A DNA stretch of 64,000 nt from Paenibacillus sp. 1_12 (GCF_900114475.1 NZ_FOTE01000002.1:496001-560000); one strand, 5' to 3'. Positions 17,508 through 27,323 are shown, counted from the stretch's first letter. Notes: generated by a model not told the origin, from the sequence alone. A program made the numbers and translations.

Positions 17508-18854
17508 TTACCAGCCTGGAAGGTTCAGCTGTTGGGCCTGCTTCTTGACGTCCTTGTCATAATCGGCTGCACCGTCCGCAGGAGACTTTTGGCCTGTACC
17601 GACTTCAATCAGGATGCTCTCCAAATTAGGTCCTTTAACCGGAGATACGAATTCAAGCGCCGGGGCGGTTTTGCCATTGTCAAAATAAGGCTGCATCTCT
17701 TTGATCCCATCAAAGGCATCGTCAGGGACTTTGCTTCCTTTGATAACATAAGGTCCATTAGCTTTGCTCTTGGTCATATAAGCCTTTTGTCCTTCCGATG
17801 ACATAATGAAGTCCAAAAACTTCTTAGCCGCTTCCACATTTTTGCCCTTCTTATTGATGTAATAGGAGCTTGGCATCCAGACCGTAAAACCGTTAATACT
17901 GGCGTTATCGCTTGGGGTTGGGAATACACCTATATCCTTTACCTTATCCGGATAATTTTGTGCCAAGGCATCGATGGCACTGGTCAGCATCGGGTATTGC
18001 ACACCTGTACCCTCAGCAAGCATTTTCAGTCCATTATCGTACGTTGTCGCAAGGAAATCCTTGTTCATGTATCCCTTATTGAACACTTCACTTGTCATTT
18101 CAAAGCCGCGGAGCGCTGCGGGAGTGGTTGCATATTTCATTTTATTAGCTGTGTAATCCGCCACAAAATTAGGTACTTGAGCCTGAATATTATATTGATT
18201 GCCGAGCACGAAGAGCTGTGAGGTCCAGGTCGTTTTGTAAGAGCCGATGACTGCCGTTTTGCCAGCAGCCTTGATTTTGTCACTGTTGGCAATAAATTCC
18301 GCCCACGTTTTCGGTATGGTGAGTCCAAGCTCGCCATACACTTTTTTATTGTACAAAATACCGCCGACATTCGAAGATCCGCCTGGGACGCCAAAAACCT
18401 TGCCATTGGAGGAAACGGTTTCTTTAAAGGAGTCGAGCAGGTTGGCCATAAACGGCTCCTTCGTTAGATCCACGAAGTTTTCTTCCGGATTCAACGCTTT
18501 TAATAAAGAGCCCGAATTATAGTAAAGAATATCTGCCATATCACCGGTAGCCAACCGCGTCTTAACCAGATTGTCGCCTTCCGTGCCGTCCGGCTTAATG
18601 TCAAATTTAATCTTGATGTTCAGCTTCTTCTCCGCTTCCGCCGCTACGGCTTGAGTAGCCGGATACGGTGTTCCGGTCGATCCGATTAATAGGGTAAGCG
18701 TAACCGGTTCAGCAGGTTTAGCTGGAGCCGGTGCAGAAACTGGAGCTGAACCGCCAGCCGGCTGTGTTTGAGGTTGTGAGCTGCTACAGCCTGCAATTAT
18801 GGTTGTTATCAATGCTGTGTAAGAACAGACGGTTAAAAACCTGAGTTGACTCAT
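17508..18854 (-). CDS. ABC sugar transporter, extracellular solute-binding lipoprotein
   Basis: A 448-residue lipoprotein with signal sequence and lipobox IIAGC (Cys about residue 23), then a tether rich in Ser, Pro and Ala. The body shows the family 1 sugar-binding fold, including GGILYNKKVYGELGLTIPKTWAEF and the C-terminal FLDFIMSSEGQKAYM helix. It is the first gene of the operon with permeases 17411-15715 and probably the genes down to the inverted-repeat element. An AGGAGG site precedes the ATG. Its leader contains 37-base tandem repeats. Ligand unknown; an ester-substituted oligosaccharide fits the downstream enzymes. Confidence 0.92.
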   Translation of the reverse strand: MSQLRFLTVCSYTALITTIIAGCSSSQPQTQPAGGSAPVSAPAPAKPAEPVTLTLLIGSTGTPYPATQAVAAEAEKKLNIKIKFDIKPDGTEGDNLVKTRLATGDMADILYYNSGSLLKALNPEENFVDLTKEPFMANLLDSFKETVSSNGKVFGVPGGSSNVGGILYNKKVYGELGLTIPKTWAEFIANSDKIKAAGKTAVIGSYKTTWTSQLFVLGNQYNIQAQVPNFVADYTANKMKYATTPAALRGFEMTSEVFNKGYMNKDFLATTYDNGLKMLAEGTGVQYPMLTSAIDALAQNYPDKVKDIGVFPTPSDNASINGFTVWMPSSYYINKKGKNVEAAKKFLDFIMSSEGQKAYMTKSKANGPYVIKGSKVPDDAFDGIKEMQPYFDNGKTAPALEFVSPVKGPNLESILIEVGTGQKSPADGAADYDKDVKKQAQQLNLPGW

Positions 18855-18882
18855 TTTTTTGACCTCCTAAAAGTTTTTGAAG

Positions 18883-18975
18883 AAAACTGGCTTCGTAAGC
18901 ATCTACTGAGTTTTGGTACAAAACTTTCTTCGTAAGCATCTACTGAGCTTTGGTGCAAAACTTTCTTCGTTAGCT
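18883..18975 (-). repeat. Two and a half copies of a 37-base tandem repeat in a leader region
   Basis: Unit 1 (18883-18919) and unit 2 (18920-18956) match at all but a few positions; a third, broken unit runs to about 18975. On the minus strand each unit contains GCTTACGAAG and CTCAGTAGATG. The array ends 28 bases upstream of the binding-protein ATG, so it lies in the 5' leader or promoter of that operon. Function unknown. Confidence 0.85.
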
Positions 18976-19095
18976 AACTCTACCTTCCTACGCCTTGTTT
19001 TTAATTGTACGATCGATGCTTTTTACAGCATACCTACGATTTGTACTCTTTTAGGGGGACAATTTTTCTTTTTTGAAGTCATTTATGTATGTTGA

Positions 19096-20628
19096 TTATT
19101 TATAACCGGTTGTCTTTCCAGCATGTCGCTTAGCGTATGTAATTGGAGTTTCACCTACTATTCTTTTGAACAACGCGCTAAAGTGGCGGGGATCCTCGTA
19201 ACCGACCAGACTACTGATTTCTTGCAGCCGCTCAACCCCGCCAGTCAGCAGCTCCTTAGCTTTGCTTATCCGATAATTCGTTATGTATTCCGAGAATGTA
19301 TGGCCGGTCTGGCTTTTAAATATACGCGATAAATAACCCAGACTGACATGATGATCGGCTGCAAACTGCTGTAGGGAAATACTTCCCTGAAAATGGTTAT
19401 GAATGAGCTGAAGTAGAACAGGTACAAGACCTTTTGGATTAAAATCCTTGATTTCCTTTTCGCAATAAATGCTGACGATACTTTCATTCAACCACTCGAA
19501 CAGCTCCGTATAGCTTACCAACCGATTCAGCAGTCGAACGTCTTCTTGCAGATCATGGACACTCACCATCCCCAATTTGGAGGCGAGCACATTATATTTC
19601 AGAGAAAACAGCAGGTCATGAATAAACAATTGAAGCTGACGTCTGGTCACCTGCTTTAAGCGCAGATCTTCCAGAATAAGCTTTAAAGCCGCACTCCCCT
19701 TCAACATATCCCCCTTCTTATAATGGAGCTCCATGACTCTAACCTTTTCCCATACGCTTCCAAGCTCGGCATCCTGCATTTTCGATTCGGGCGGGAGCCA
19801 TGTGGACATGCCAAATGTCATCTGCTTATCCAATCTCTGTCTCAGCTCTGAACATACCCCGTAAAGGCTGTTCTGCTCCGATTTAACAGCAAAACCCATA
19901 TGAATGGGGAATGGAAGTGAACGTAATTGTTCATATAAGCTGGATAATTTTTCTTTGATATCACTCATTTGCAGGACATTGGGTAACGGAATCAGAACGA
20001 CCTTGTGCCAGCAATCCAGATCAACACAATATACGCCAACTTCAATAGCGGATTTATTGGCAAACTTCTGCCTTAGATCATTCCAGCTTACAGATGTCGC
20101 CTTCCATCCTTTGAAATTCGAACCTTTATCCATCGCGATCAGTACCATGCAATAAGCACATGTATTCATCGAATGCAGTATGTCATAATCTGGTATTTCC
20201 TCAGCAAGAAGCATCTGCGTAATCGATCCGTTTATCCATTCCTCTCTGCGTTTGCTCTCCTTCTCGATATGCAGAATCGCTTGATCCACGGCCTTGAACA
20301 AGATATCCTTTTTTACCGGCTTCAGGAGATAGTCAATAACCCCGAACTTCATGCCTACACGGGCATATTCGAATTCGTCATGCACGCTGACTATCATACT
20401 CATGATGTTCGGGTCCAACTGATTGAGCTTCTCAATCAGCTCCAATCCGTCAATGCCTGGCATATTAATATCTGTCAATACCAAATTTGGCCGAACTTGG
20501 TCTAGGACTGTCAGAACGTCATCGCCATTTTCAAAAGCATAGATATGGTGTTCAGGCTCGTAGCTTTTGAACAGCTCTACCATTTCAGCCAGTGCCCAAT
20601 ACTCGTCCTCTACCAAAAAAATATTCAT
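19096..20628 (-). CDS. AraC-type response regulator (YesN family)
   Basis: A 510-residue protein with an N-terminal receiver (acidic pair at 7-9, phospho-acceptor Asp53 in LVLTDINMPGIDG, Lys near 104 in YLLKPVKK). A central linker of about 270 residues follows, then a C-terminal AraC DNA-binding domain (AADHHVSLGYLSRIFKSQTG, then VGYEDPRHFSALFKR). It overlaps the following kinase gene by four bases. The adjacent importer operon at 15715-18854 is the likely target. Confidence 0.93.
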   Translation of the reverse strand: MNIFLVEDEYWALAEMVELFKSYEPEHHIYAFENGDDVLTVLDQVRPNLVLTDINMPGIDGLELIEKLNQLDPNIMSMIVSVHDEFEYARVGMKFGVIDYLLKPVKKDILFKAVDQAILHIEKESKRREEWINGSITQMLLAEEIPDYDILHSMNTCAYCMVLIAMDKGSNFKGWKATSVSWNDLRQKFANKSAIEVGVYCVDLDCWHKVVLIPLPNVLQMSDIKEKLSSLYEQLRSLPFPIHMGFAVKSEQNSLYGVCSELRQRLDKQMTFGMSTWLPPESKMQDAELGSVWEKVRVMELHYKKGDMLKGSAALKLILEDLRLKQVTRRQLQLFIHDLLFSLKYNVLASKLGMVSVHDLQEDVRLLNRLVSYTELFEWLNESIVSIYCEKEIKDFNPKGLVPVLLQLIHNHFQGSISLQQFAADHHVSLGYLSRIFKSQTGHTFSEYITNYRISKAKELLTGGVERLQEISSLVGYEDPRHFSALFKRIVGETPITYAKRHAGKTTGYK

Positions 20629-22448
20629 TGCGCGATTTCCCCCTTCACAGGTTGGACCAGACTGAACGGAATCATCAGCGTTACTGTAGTACCAGCATCC
20701 GACTTACTGCTTACCTGCAATCCATATGGCTTTCCGTAAAAGAGTTGAATCCGTTGATGGATATTCAACAATCCAATTCCATGGTGGATATCCTGAAATT
20801 GTTGAAGTGAGCTCGAGCTTTCCAAAGTGTTGTGCAGCTGTGTCCTTTGCGCTTCATCCATTCCCGCTCCGTTATCGGTCACTGTAATTGTAAGAACAGC
20901 CTCATGACACGCTGCCCGTATCGTAATTTGTCCGCCTGTCTTCACTCTTCGAAGGCCGTGATTGACAGCGTTTTCAATAAGTGGTTGAATCGTCAGCTTA
21001 AGAATGGAAGCCTGCAGCAAGGCTCCCGAAATATCGCATCGCAGCTCCAGACGACTGCCAAATCGATGCTGCTGAATCTTAATATAATTGTTAATGTGCT
21101 CAATCTCTTCCTCGAGCGCCACAGGTCTATGAAGATTTTTCATACTGTACTGAAACAAGCCAGCTAGTGACTCTGAGATCTCAGCTACTTCTTCGATCCC
21201 CCGCAAACGGCTGATCGACTTCATAATATTGAGGGTGTTGTATAGAAAATGCGGATTGATTTGAGCGTGCAGCGCCGATAGCTGGGCATTTTTCTCTGCC
21301 AGCTTTAATTCGTACACTTCTCGGATCAAGCGGGATATGCTGTCGAGCATATGGTTATACATTCGGCTTAGCTTTCCAATTTCATTGGCCCCTGCATAAT
21401 CCATTCTTTGATTCAAATCGCCTATTTCGACCCGGGACATTTTGCGTGTCATGTTACTCAGAGGAAGGGTAATTTGATGGGACAGGATATAGGAGACGGT
21501 GGCGATCAACAGCATGCTGATGAATCCGATGACGATGACGATATCCTGAATTCGCTTTTGCTTTACGACGATTTCGTCCTTGGGGATGAGAATGACCGTA
21601 GACCACCCTGTATAGCCCGATTTTTCGAAAGTATACAGATAGACCTTGTCCTTCCATCTCAATTCCCCTTCCGGAAGAGGCTGTCTGAATATCGCTGAGT
21701 CAAAGCGTGTACGGGAATTGCCCATAAGACGGTTCCCATTTTCAAAAACAACCTCACCATCATCATTGACGATCAATACGTGCATCGTGCTGTCATTTTC
21801 TTTCTCCTCGGTATTGGTAAGCACCATCTTGAACTCGTTAAGATTAATTTTGATATCCACGAATCCCATGATCGATTGAGTTGGAATTTTCGTAATTTTA
21901 CGAATAAAAGAAACCACCGTTTCCGGCTTCTCATCCAACGCTTGTTCTCCTGTGGGAGGCAGCAAAATAAACGGTTTGCTGCCCAGCACCTCCGTATAAT
22001 TATGCAATTGTTCGTTCGATAAGGAAACGACCGGTTCCGGTTTGACATACTTTGTATAATGATAGAAATGTCCGTCCAAGGTGTAAATGGAGATGCTCTG
22101 TACGTAGGATTTGGGATAGGAGAAATTAAACAAGATCGGATTCAGCTTATAGCCTATGGTTTCTTTTTCTATGGGGTTGGTTGCTTTATAGAAATCAAAC
22201 AGATTGCTCTGAATAGCAGGATCGATTGAAATCGACAGCGTGAGTTCTTCAATATTTTGCATATACAAATCAAGCATTTCGGAAAATTGCTTCGCTATGA
22301 TTTTGGACAAGGAAAAGGTCTGGCTCTTAATATCGCTCGTATTTTTGTAATAAAAAATGCCGCAGGTGATGGCGATTATGACCAAAGCAACAATAGAAAA
22401 GGAAATGAACATCTTGGTTTTGAGCATCCGGTCATTCCATCGCCACAC
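20625..22448 (-). CDS. Sensor histidine kinase (YesM family)
   Basis: A 607-residue membrane kinase with helix 1 near residues 12-32, an extracellular sensor of about 260 residues, helix 2 near 295-315 and a HAMP domain. The His_kinase domain carries the phospho-acceptor in ALHAQINPHFLYNTLNIM, and a C-terminal ATPase domain follows (IENAVNHGL N-box, TDNGAGMD G-box, GIGLLNIHQRI). It senses an extracellular signal, probably a sugar or a loaded binding protein, and phosphorylates the regulator encoded after it. The frame opens with GTG; an in-frame ATG lies seven codons later. Confidence 0.93.
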   Translation of the reverse strand: MWRWNDRMLKTKMFISFSIVALVIIAITCGIFYYKNTSDIKSQTFSLSKIIAKQFSEMLDLYMQNIEELTLSISIDPAIQSNLFDFYKATNPIEKETIGYKLNPILFNFSYPKSYVQSISIYTLDGHFYHYTKYVKPEPVVSLSNEQLHNYTEVLGSKPFILLPPTGEQALDEKPETVVSFIRKITKIPTQSIMGFVDIKINLNEFKMVLTNTEEKENDSTMHVLIVNDDGEVVFENGNRLMGNSRTRFDSAIFRQPLPEGELRWKDKVYLYTFEKSGYTGWSTVILIPKDEIVVKQKRIQDIVIVIGFISMLLIATVSYILSHQITLPLSNMTRKMSRVEIGDLNQRMDYAGANEIGKLSRMYNHMLDSISRLIREVYELKLAEKNAQLSALHAQINPHFLYNTLNIMKSISRLRGIEEVAEISESLAGLFQYSMKNLHRPVALEEEIEHINNYIKIQQHRFGSRLELRCDISGALLQASILKLTIQPLIENAVNHGLRRVKTGGQITIRAACHEAVLTITVTDNGAGMDEAQRTQLHNTLESSSSLQQFQDIHHGIGLLNIHQRIQLFYGKPYGLQVSSKSDAGTTVTLMIPFSLVQPVKGEIAQ

Positions 22449-22535
22449 AGGGAACCGTCCTTTCCAAGAGCCAGAGGGGAAGCATCTTTATCGATATATA
22501 GGGTATCACATCAAATACGCTGCCAATCGCTTCCG

Positions 22536-23429
22536 TCAGGAAGATTCCCGATATTTCCCCGGAGAGCAGCCGACACGCCGATGAAACAGCCTGCTAAAAA
22601 AAGCAGGATCCTCATAACCGACTCTGCCGGCGACAGTAATGACCTTCTCATCCGTTTCCTTCAACAAATGTTTGGCTCTCTCAATACGAATTTGATGAAG
22701 CATATCCACGACGGTCATTCCCATCGATTGTTTAAAAATCCGGTTTAATTGTCTGGCGCTGATCGTAAACAGCTCGCACAGAACGGGTATCGATACTTTC
22801 TTATCATAATTCCGCTCCAAATAGCCGTATATTCGGCGAATCAGCATGTGCTTGGAATGGTTGCGTACCGGTTCTCTGCTGGATTCCCCTTGTGCTTGCT
22901 GGTATGAACGCGATAGCATAATAAGCAGTTCCACCATTTGCAGACGAATCAAGGTTTCGGAACCGGATTGCCTATTATCAAATTCACTCATCATCGTTTC
23001 CACCAGACTTAACGCACGAGCTCCATCCGGACCTGACATATTCAGACAGCGATGAAACCGTTCTCTTTTGTCCATAAAAGGATGTACATAAAAATAATCC
23101 ATCGACTGCGAGATTCCAAGATCAAGCAGCCAGTTCCCTTGAATCAAATCCGACAAAAACAGGCAGTTGATAATCTCAAGCTCCTTTCCCGGCTGGATGC
23201 TGTAGGTGTGAACCTCACCCGGATTAATTATAAATACGTCACCTGCTCGAATTTCATAAAAATGACCTTCGAACACATGCTGGCCTTCGCCGCGAATCAC
23301 ATAAACCAACTCGACAAAATCGTGGCCGTGCAATGACGGAACATGCTCATGATCGTGATAAAACTTTTTGATCCAAAATGGAAAGGACTGTTCTTTAATA
23401 TACTGGCTGATGTTCAGCTGGTTCTCCAT
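22536..23429 (-). CDS. AraC family regulator with N-terminal cupin sensor
   Basis: About 297 residues. The start at 23427-23429 (MENQLNISQY) follows a GGGAGGT site; the frame is open to 23486 without one. The N-terminal half is an arabinose-type cupin barrel (HDFVELVYVIRGEGQHVFEG, then GDVFIINPGEVHTY). The last 100 residues are a double helix-turn-helix (FTISARQLNRIFKQSMGMTV and VGYEDPAFFSRLFHRRVG). Such proteins bind a sugar directly and switch nearby catabolic genes. It lies between a two-component pair and the importer operon 23685-27145, either of whose regulons it could serve. Confidence 0.92.
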   Translation of the reverse strand: MENQLNISQYIKEQSFPFWIKKFYHDHEHVPSLHGHDFVELVYVIRGEGQHVFEGHFYEIRAGDVFIINPGEVHTYSIQPGKELEIINCLFLSDLIQGNWLLDLGISQSMDYFYVHPFMDKRERFHRCLNMSGPDGARALSLVETMMSEFDNRQSGSETLIRLQMVELLIMLSRSYQQAQGESSREPVRNHSKHMLIRRIYGYLERNYDKKVSIPVLCELFTISARQLNRIFKQSMGMTVVDMLHQIRIERAKHLLKETDEKVITVAGRVGYEDPAFFSRLFHRRVGCSPGKYRESS

Positions 23430-23622
23430 GCAAATAACCTCCCAGGTCAAACAATGGATAACTCCTAAAGTAAGGTGGTCTTTCAATAAGCAGTTGCAGA
23501 GGGCTGGAAGTTCAATTCATTTTATGCTCGCTTTTACCTTTATAATACGGCAGGAACAAACTTCCATCATGGTCAATATAGACATTATTATAGCGTATTT
23601 GTACATTTTCTGTACTCAAATA

Positions 23623-23652
23623 AATAAGCCTATGGGTTCCCATAGGCTTATT
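23623..23652 (-). terminator. Terminator after the binding-protein gene at 23685
   Basis: A near-perfect 30-base inverted repeat (AATAAGCCTATGGG / CCCATAGGCTTATT, two-base centre) lies 33 bases past the stop codon on the minus strand and is followed by TATTT. It closes the importer operon. Confidence 0.75.
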
Positions 23653-23684
23653 CCGTACACAGCTACTACTTTTGGGTCATATGA

Positions 23685-25253
23685 TTACTTTTTCATCTCC
23701 TGGAACGCCTTCTTCTGCTCCTCCAACACTTCGTTGCCACCGGTTTTCATGTAATCCACAACCAAATCATCATAGAGCTTGTCAAAATCGGCTGGCTTGG
23801 CGGTAACGGTTTTTACATAAATTTCGAGTCCCTTATCATTCAACGTCTGATTGTACTTAATTTGAGCTTCGATCGGTCGATCAAATCGTGCAGGCAATTG
23901 TCCGTCCTGGTCTCCAACCTTAATACTGTTCATCGTAAATTCCTTATATTTCGGATCAGCTGCATTGGCTTTTAATGTTTTCTCCGGATCTCCCATATCC
24001 TTGCCGTTAATCAACATACTGTAATCGAGATAGTTGTACATCACTTTTTTGGCATCATCTGTATCCATGATAACCGGAATCCCATCGTCACCCTTCTTAT
24101 AAGTAACACCCTCTGTACCATTTTGAAGATCGAAGATCACCTTATAGTCTGACATCCAGTTTAAGAACTTAATAACCTCAACAGCCCTTTTACTCGATTT
24201 GGGAATTGCAATATGGGCAGACAACGGATGATAAATTTGCTTTACATGCTTGCCCTCGTAGTTGGTGAACGGATCGACCGGTAACAGTGTTGCTGTTGGC
24301 ACATTTTTCTGCAGCGTAGAGTAATAGGCTTGATACACAGGTTCATTCGTGTTCGTGATGGCAAATCCTATGAGACCGTTAACCAGGTCCGCTTGAAATT
24401 TCTTGCCATCCTTATCCAGAGCAAAGTCCGGACTGATTAACCCCTCGTTGTACAGTTTGTTCAAAAACCTGTAGCCATCTTTATTACCCGGTTTCACTAA
24501 GTCAGGCATGGAGCTGTACTCTTCCTCGGTCATCTTTTTCCAGAAAGATCTCACCAGCGGGTCAAGATTGCCGTTGGACCTAATTCCGTAAGGGATGACC
24601 TTGCCTCCAGTACCTCCTGGATCCTTTTCTTTAAACGCTTTCAAAACCGCATAAAACTCGTCCGTTGTTTTGGGAGGCTGCATGCCGAGCTTATCGAGCC
24701 AATCCTTTCTGATGATAGGAGTTTGGGCCGCTATAATAATTCTTTTTGCCGGAATCGTGTACTGCTTGCCACTAAAAACTCCATAGTTTAGCAATTGCGG
24801 CCCAAGATATTTTTTTAAATTAGGTCCGTATTGGTTTATTAATTCCCCAAGGTCGGTTAATCCCCCCTGCTTAACCCAGTTTTGAACGGCGGGATCGCTG
24901 TAGGTAAATATCAGGTCCGGCGCTTCGTTGGCTGACATTAATACGTTAAGCTTCGGTACTTCCTCTGTCCGTGGAACGGTGACAAACTCCAGCTTGATAT
25001 TATTAGGATCACCAAACTTCTCCTGCATATATTTGACAAAATAGCTTTCGGTAAGCGGTGGAGCTCCAGGCGGTGTGTTGCCGCGGTCAAACAGCTCAAT
25101 TTTCAAAGTAACGGGAGCACCCTTCTTACCGTTGTCCGACGTTCCACCGCTTGCGCTTTCCCCACCCGAGCAGGCAGCCAACGTCCCGCCCAGCAGCGTA
25201 ATTGCAAGCGTACTACCAAGTACTCGGTACGCAGATTTCTTCTTCAGTTTCAT
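23685..25253 (-). CDS. ABC transporter solute-binding lipoprotein (LplA/YtcQ type)
   Basis: About 522 residues from the ATG at 25251-25253; a TTG five codons upstream overlaps the GGGAG ribosome site and is less likely. The signal sequence ends in a lipobox-like LAACS. The long body (larger than MalE types), with PKLNVLMSANEAPDLIFTY and IIIAAQTPIIRKDWLDKLGM, is typical of the LplA/YtcQ group that serves LplB- and LplC-type permeases. Those are encoded just upstream (25285-26157, 26171-27145). Related systems import pectic or hemicellulose oligosaccharides. A very similar protein of 500 residues is at 59883-61385. Confidence 0.92.
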   Translation of the reverse strand: MKLKKKSAYRVLGSTLAITLLGGTLAACSGGESASGGTSDNGKKGAPVTLKIELFDRGNTPPGAPPLTESYFVKYMQEKFGDPNNIKLEFVTVPRTEEVPKLNVLMSANEAPDLIFTYSDPAVQNWVKQGGLTDLGELINQYGPNLKKYLGPQLLNYGVFSGKQYTIPAKRIIIAAQTPIIRKDWLDKLGMQPPKTTDEFYAVLKAFKEKDPGGTGGKVIPYGIRSNGNLDPLVRSFWKKMTEEEYSSMPDLVKPGNKDGYRFLNKLYNEGLISPDFALDKDGKKFQADLVNGLIGFAITNTNEPVYQAYYSTLQKNVPTATLLPVDPFTNYEGKHVKQIYHPLSAHIAIPKSSKRAVEVIKFLNWMSDYKVIFDLQNGTEGVTYKKGDDGIPVIMDTDDAKKVMYNYLDYSMLINGKDMGDPEKTLKANAADPKYKEFTMNSIKVGDQDGQLPARFDRPIEAQIKYNQTLNDKGLEIYVKTVTAKPADFDKLYDDLVVDYMKTGGNEVLEEQKKAFQEMKK

Positions 25254-25284
25254 CGCATTCACTCCCAATTTGGATTATTTACCC

Positions 25285-26157
25285 TCAACCTTTTACCGCA
25301 CCAATCATAATTCCGGAAATAAAATAGCGCTGCAGCCATGGATAGACCAACAAGATCGGAACGGTTGCGAACATAATGCTTGCTGCTTTCAAGCTTTCAG
25401 GAATAGGAGCCGTTGCACTCATTCCCTCCGTTGCCGTCGAGTCGCTCAGCTGATTGCTAATAACTAATTGATACAGCTTGAGCTGGATCGGATATAAATC
25501 CTGATTCGTAATATAGAACAGCGCATCAAAAAATCCATTCCATCTGCCTACGGCATAAAACAAGCTAAGCGTCGCAATAGCAGGCATGGATAAGGGCAGC
25601 ACGATCCTTACCAGAATTCCAAAATGAGAGCATCCATCCATGCGCGCAGACTCTTCCAGCTCCTCGGGTATCGAGCTAAAAAATGATTTCAGGATAATTA
25701 AATAGAAAGCGTTAACCATTCCTGGAAGCACCAGTGCCCAGATGGAGTTGGTCAGCTTTAACGATTTAACAAGCAGGTATTCAGGAATTAACCCACCGCT
25801 GAAAAACATCGTAAACAAAATGATCAATAGAAAAAAATCTCTGCCCTTGAGCCTTGTCTTCGTCAGCGGATAGGCGGCGCAGATCGTCGTCACCATGCAA
25901 ATAGCAGTAAAGAGAACGACCAAGATGATCGTAAACAACAGTGATTTAAACATCTTCACATCCTTGAGCACGGTTTGATAAGCCAAAGTGCTCCATTCCA
26001 CCGGAAACAACGTAACTTTATTCGATAATATAGCCGCATTGGAGCTGAGCGAAATGGAAACCAAATGCAGGATCGGCACAAGGCACAGGAAGGATGCAAT
26101 AGTCACGACAATAATGATGAATGTGTTGATAATGCGGTCATTGACGCTAGTTTTCAT
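25285..26157 (-). CDS. Carbohydrate ABC transporter permease (LplC type)
   Basis: A 290-residue membrane protein with six helices, the EAA loop EELEESARMDGCSHFGILVRIVLP and the characteristic C-terminus FISGIMIGAVKG. It is encoded 13 bases after the LplB-type gene and 31 bases before the binding protein. It forms the transmembrane pore with the LplB-type protein and uses a shared ATPase not encoded here. Confidence 0.94.
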   Translation of the reverse strand: MKTSVNDRIINTFIIIVVTIASFLCLVPILHLVSISLSSNAAILSNKVTLFPVEWSTLAYQTVLKDVKMFKSLLFTIILVVLFTAICMVTTICAAYPLTKTRLKGRDFFLLIILFTMFFSGGLIPEYLLVKSLKLTNSIWALVLPGMVNAFYLIILKSFFSSIPEELEESARMDGCSHFGILVRIVLPLSMPAIATLSLFYAVGRWNGFFDALFYITNQDLYPIQLKLYQLVISNQLSDSTATEGMSATAPIPESLKAASIMFATVPILLVYPWLQRYFISGIMIGAVKG

Positions 26158-26170
26158 CAGAATTCCCCCT

Positions 26171-27145
26171 TTACCATATACCTTGGTCGGTTACTTTTTT
26201 GGAAATATAGTTCGATGAGAGCAAGAAAATTAACCCGATCACAGCCTGAAACAATCCGATAGCCGTTGCAATTGAGACTCGTGCCGATTGCACCCCGAGC
26301 TTGTAAACAAACGTGCTGATAACGTCCGATACATCGGTAACAAGCGGATTGGCCAAGACGTATGGCCGCTCAAAACCAATGCTGGCCATATGACCGATGT
26401 TAATGATTAACAGGATCATAATAGTCGGCTTGATGCCTGGCAGCGTAATATTCCATATTTTTCGCAGCCGTCCAGCCCCGTCCACCTCTGCAGCCTCATA
26501 CAATTCCTTGTTGATTCCAGTCAGTGCAGCCAAGTAAATAATCGTGCCCCATCCCGCATTTTGCCAAACACCTGAGCCTACATAAGTAATTATCCAATAT
26601 ACGGGGTCTGTCAGAAACGGAATAACACCGATCCCGGACGCTTTCAGCAAATGATTGACCAGACCTGTATTGGTGGACAGAAGCTGGTAAACCATGCCGC
26701 CAATAATGACCCAGGAAATGAAATGCGGTAAATAAAGAATCGTTTGCGTACCCTTTTTAAACCATTTGATTTGAATTTCGTTTAACAACAGCGCCAATAC
26801 AATGGGAGCCGGAAATGAAACAACCAGATCCAACAAATTGAGAAGAAACGTGTTACGCAGCACCTTATAAAAGTCCTTCATCAGGAAAATCTCACGGAAG
26901 GCATCCAATCCCACCCACTGGCTGCTCCAAATTCCCTGAAACATATTGTAGTCTTTAAAGGCAATCGTCACTCCATACATAGGAATATATTTAAATATCA
27001 AAAAATACAGCATCGGCACGAACAGCAGGGCATAAAGCTGCCAATCCTGGCCAATAGAAAACCTTCTTTTCAGCTTTACTGATGCTTGTGGTAAAGATTC
27101 CGAGCTAACTACGGTATCTCCTGCTGCAGATCTTTTGCTGGTCAT
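26171..27145 (-). CDS. Carbohydrate ABC transporter permease (LplB type)
   Basis: About 324 residues. The start at 27143-27145 (MTSKRSAAG) follows a perfect AAGGAGGT site; the frame runs open to 27181. The family pattern is clear: LFVPMLYFLIFKYIPMYGVTIAFKDYN at the first helix, the EAA loop KELYEAAEVDGAGRLRKIWNITLPG, and the VISTFVYKLGVQSARVSIATAIGLFQ end. It is the first gene of the importer operon and lies behind a regulatory region with three direct repeats and a cre site. Confidence 0.94.
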   Translation of the reverse strand: MTSKRSAAGDTVVSSESLPQASVKLKRRFSIGQDWQLYALLFVPMLYFLIFKYIPMYGVTIAFKDYNMFQGIWSSQWVGLDAFREIFLMKDFYKVLRNTFLLNLLDLVVSFPAPIVLALLLNEIQIKWFKKGTQTILYLPHFISWVIIGGMVYQLLSTNTGLVNHLLKASGIGVIPFLTDPVYWIITYVGSGVWQNAGWGTIIYLAALTGINKELYEAAEVDGAGRLRKIWNITLPGIKPTIMILLIINIGHMASIGFERPYVLANPLVTDVSDVISTFVYKLGVQSARVSIATAIGLFQAVIGLIFLLSSNYISKKVTDQGIW

Positions 27146-27219
27146 AAGCGACCTCCTTTTCTGTGAACTGTAAGAACACATTAAAACAACAGTATGAAAT
27201 GATCAATTTACAAGAATCG

Positions 27220-27287
27220 CCACTTAACGATTTGTTAGAGAACGCTTTCATTTATCCACTTAACCATTTGTATTCACTTAACAATTT
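27220..27287 (-). promoter_or_regulatory. Three direct 14-bp repeats, probable AraC-regulator sites
   Basis: Plus-strand copies CCACTTAACGATTT (27220-27233), CCACTTAACCATTT (27256-27269) and TCACTTAACAATTT (27274-27287) have start-to-start distances of 36 and 18 bases, a multiple of one spacing. They lie 75-142 bases upstream of the LplB-type start, between it and the AraC-type regulator gene at 27324-29573. Direct repeats upstream of a promoter are typical activator sites of AraC proteins. The assignment to that regulator is inferred from position. Confidence 0.65.
27237..27250 (-). promoter_or_regulatory. Catabolite-responsive element (cre, CcpA site)
   Basis: TGAAAGCGTTCTCT on the minus strand matches the cre consensus TGWAANCGNTNWCA at every fixed position except the last. 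It sits between repeats 1 and 2 of the array in front of the LplBC importer operon, a suitable place for glucose repression. Confidence 0.65.
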
Positions 27288-27323
27288 CGAACAGTACAAG
27301 CAGCTACCCCTGACAGGCGGCCA

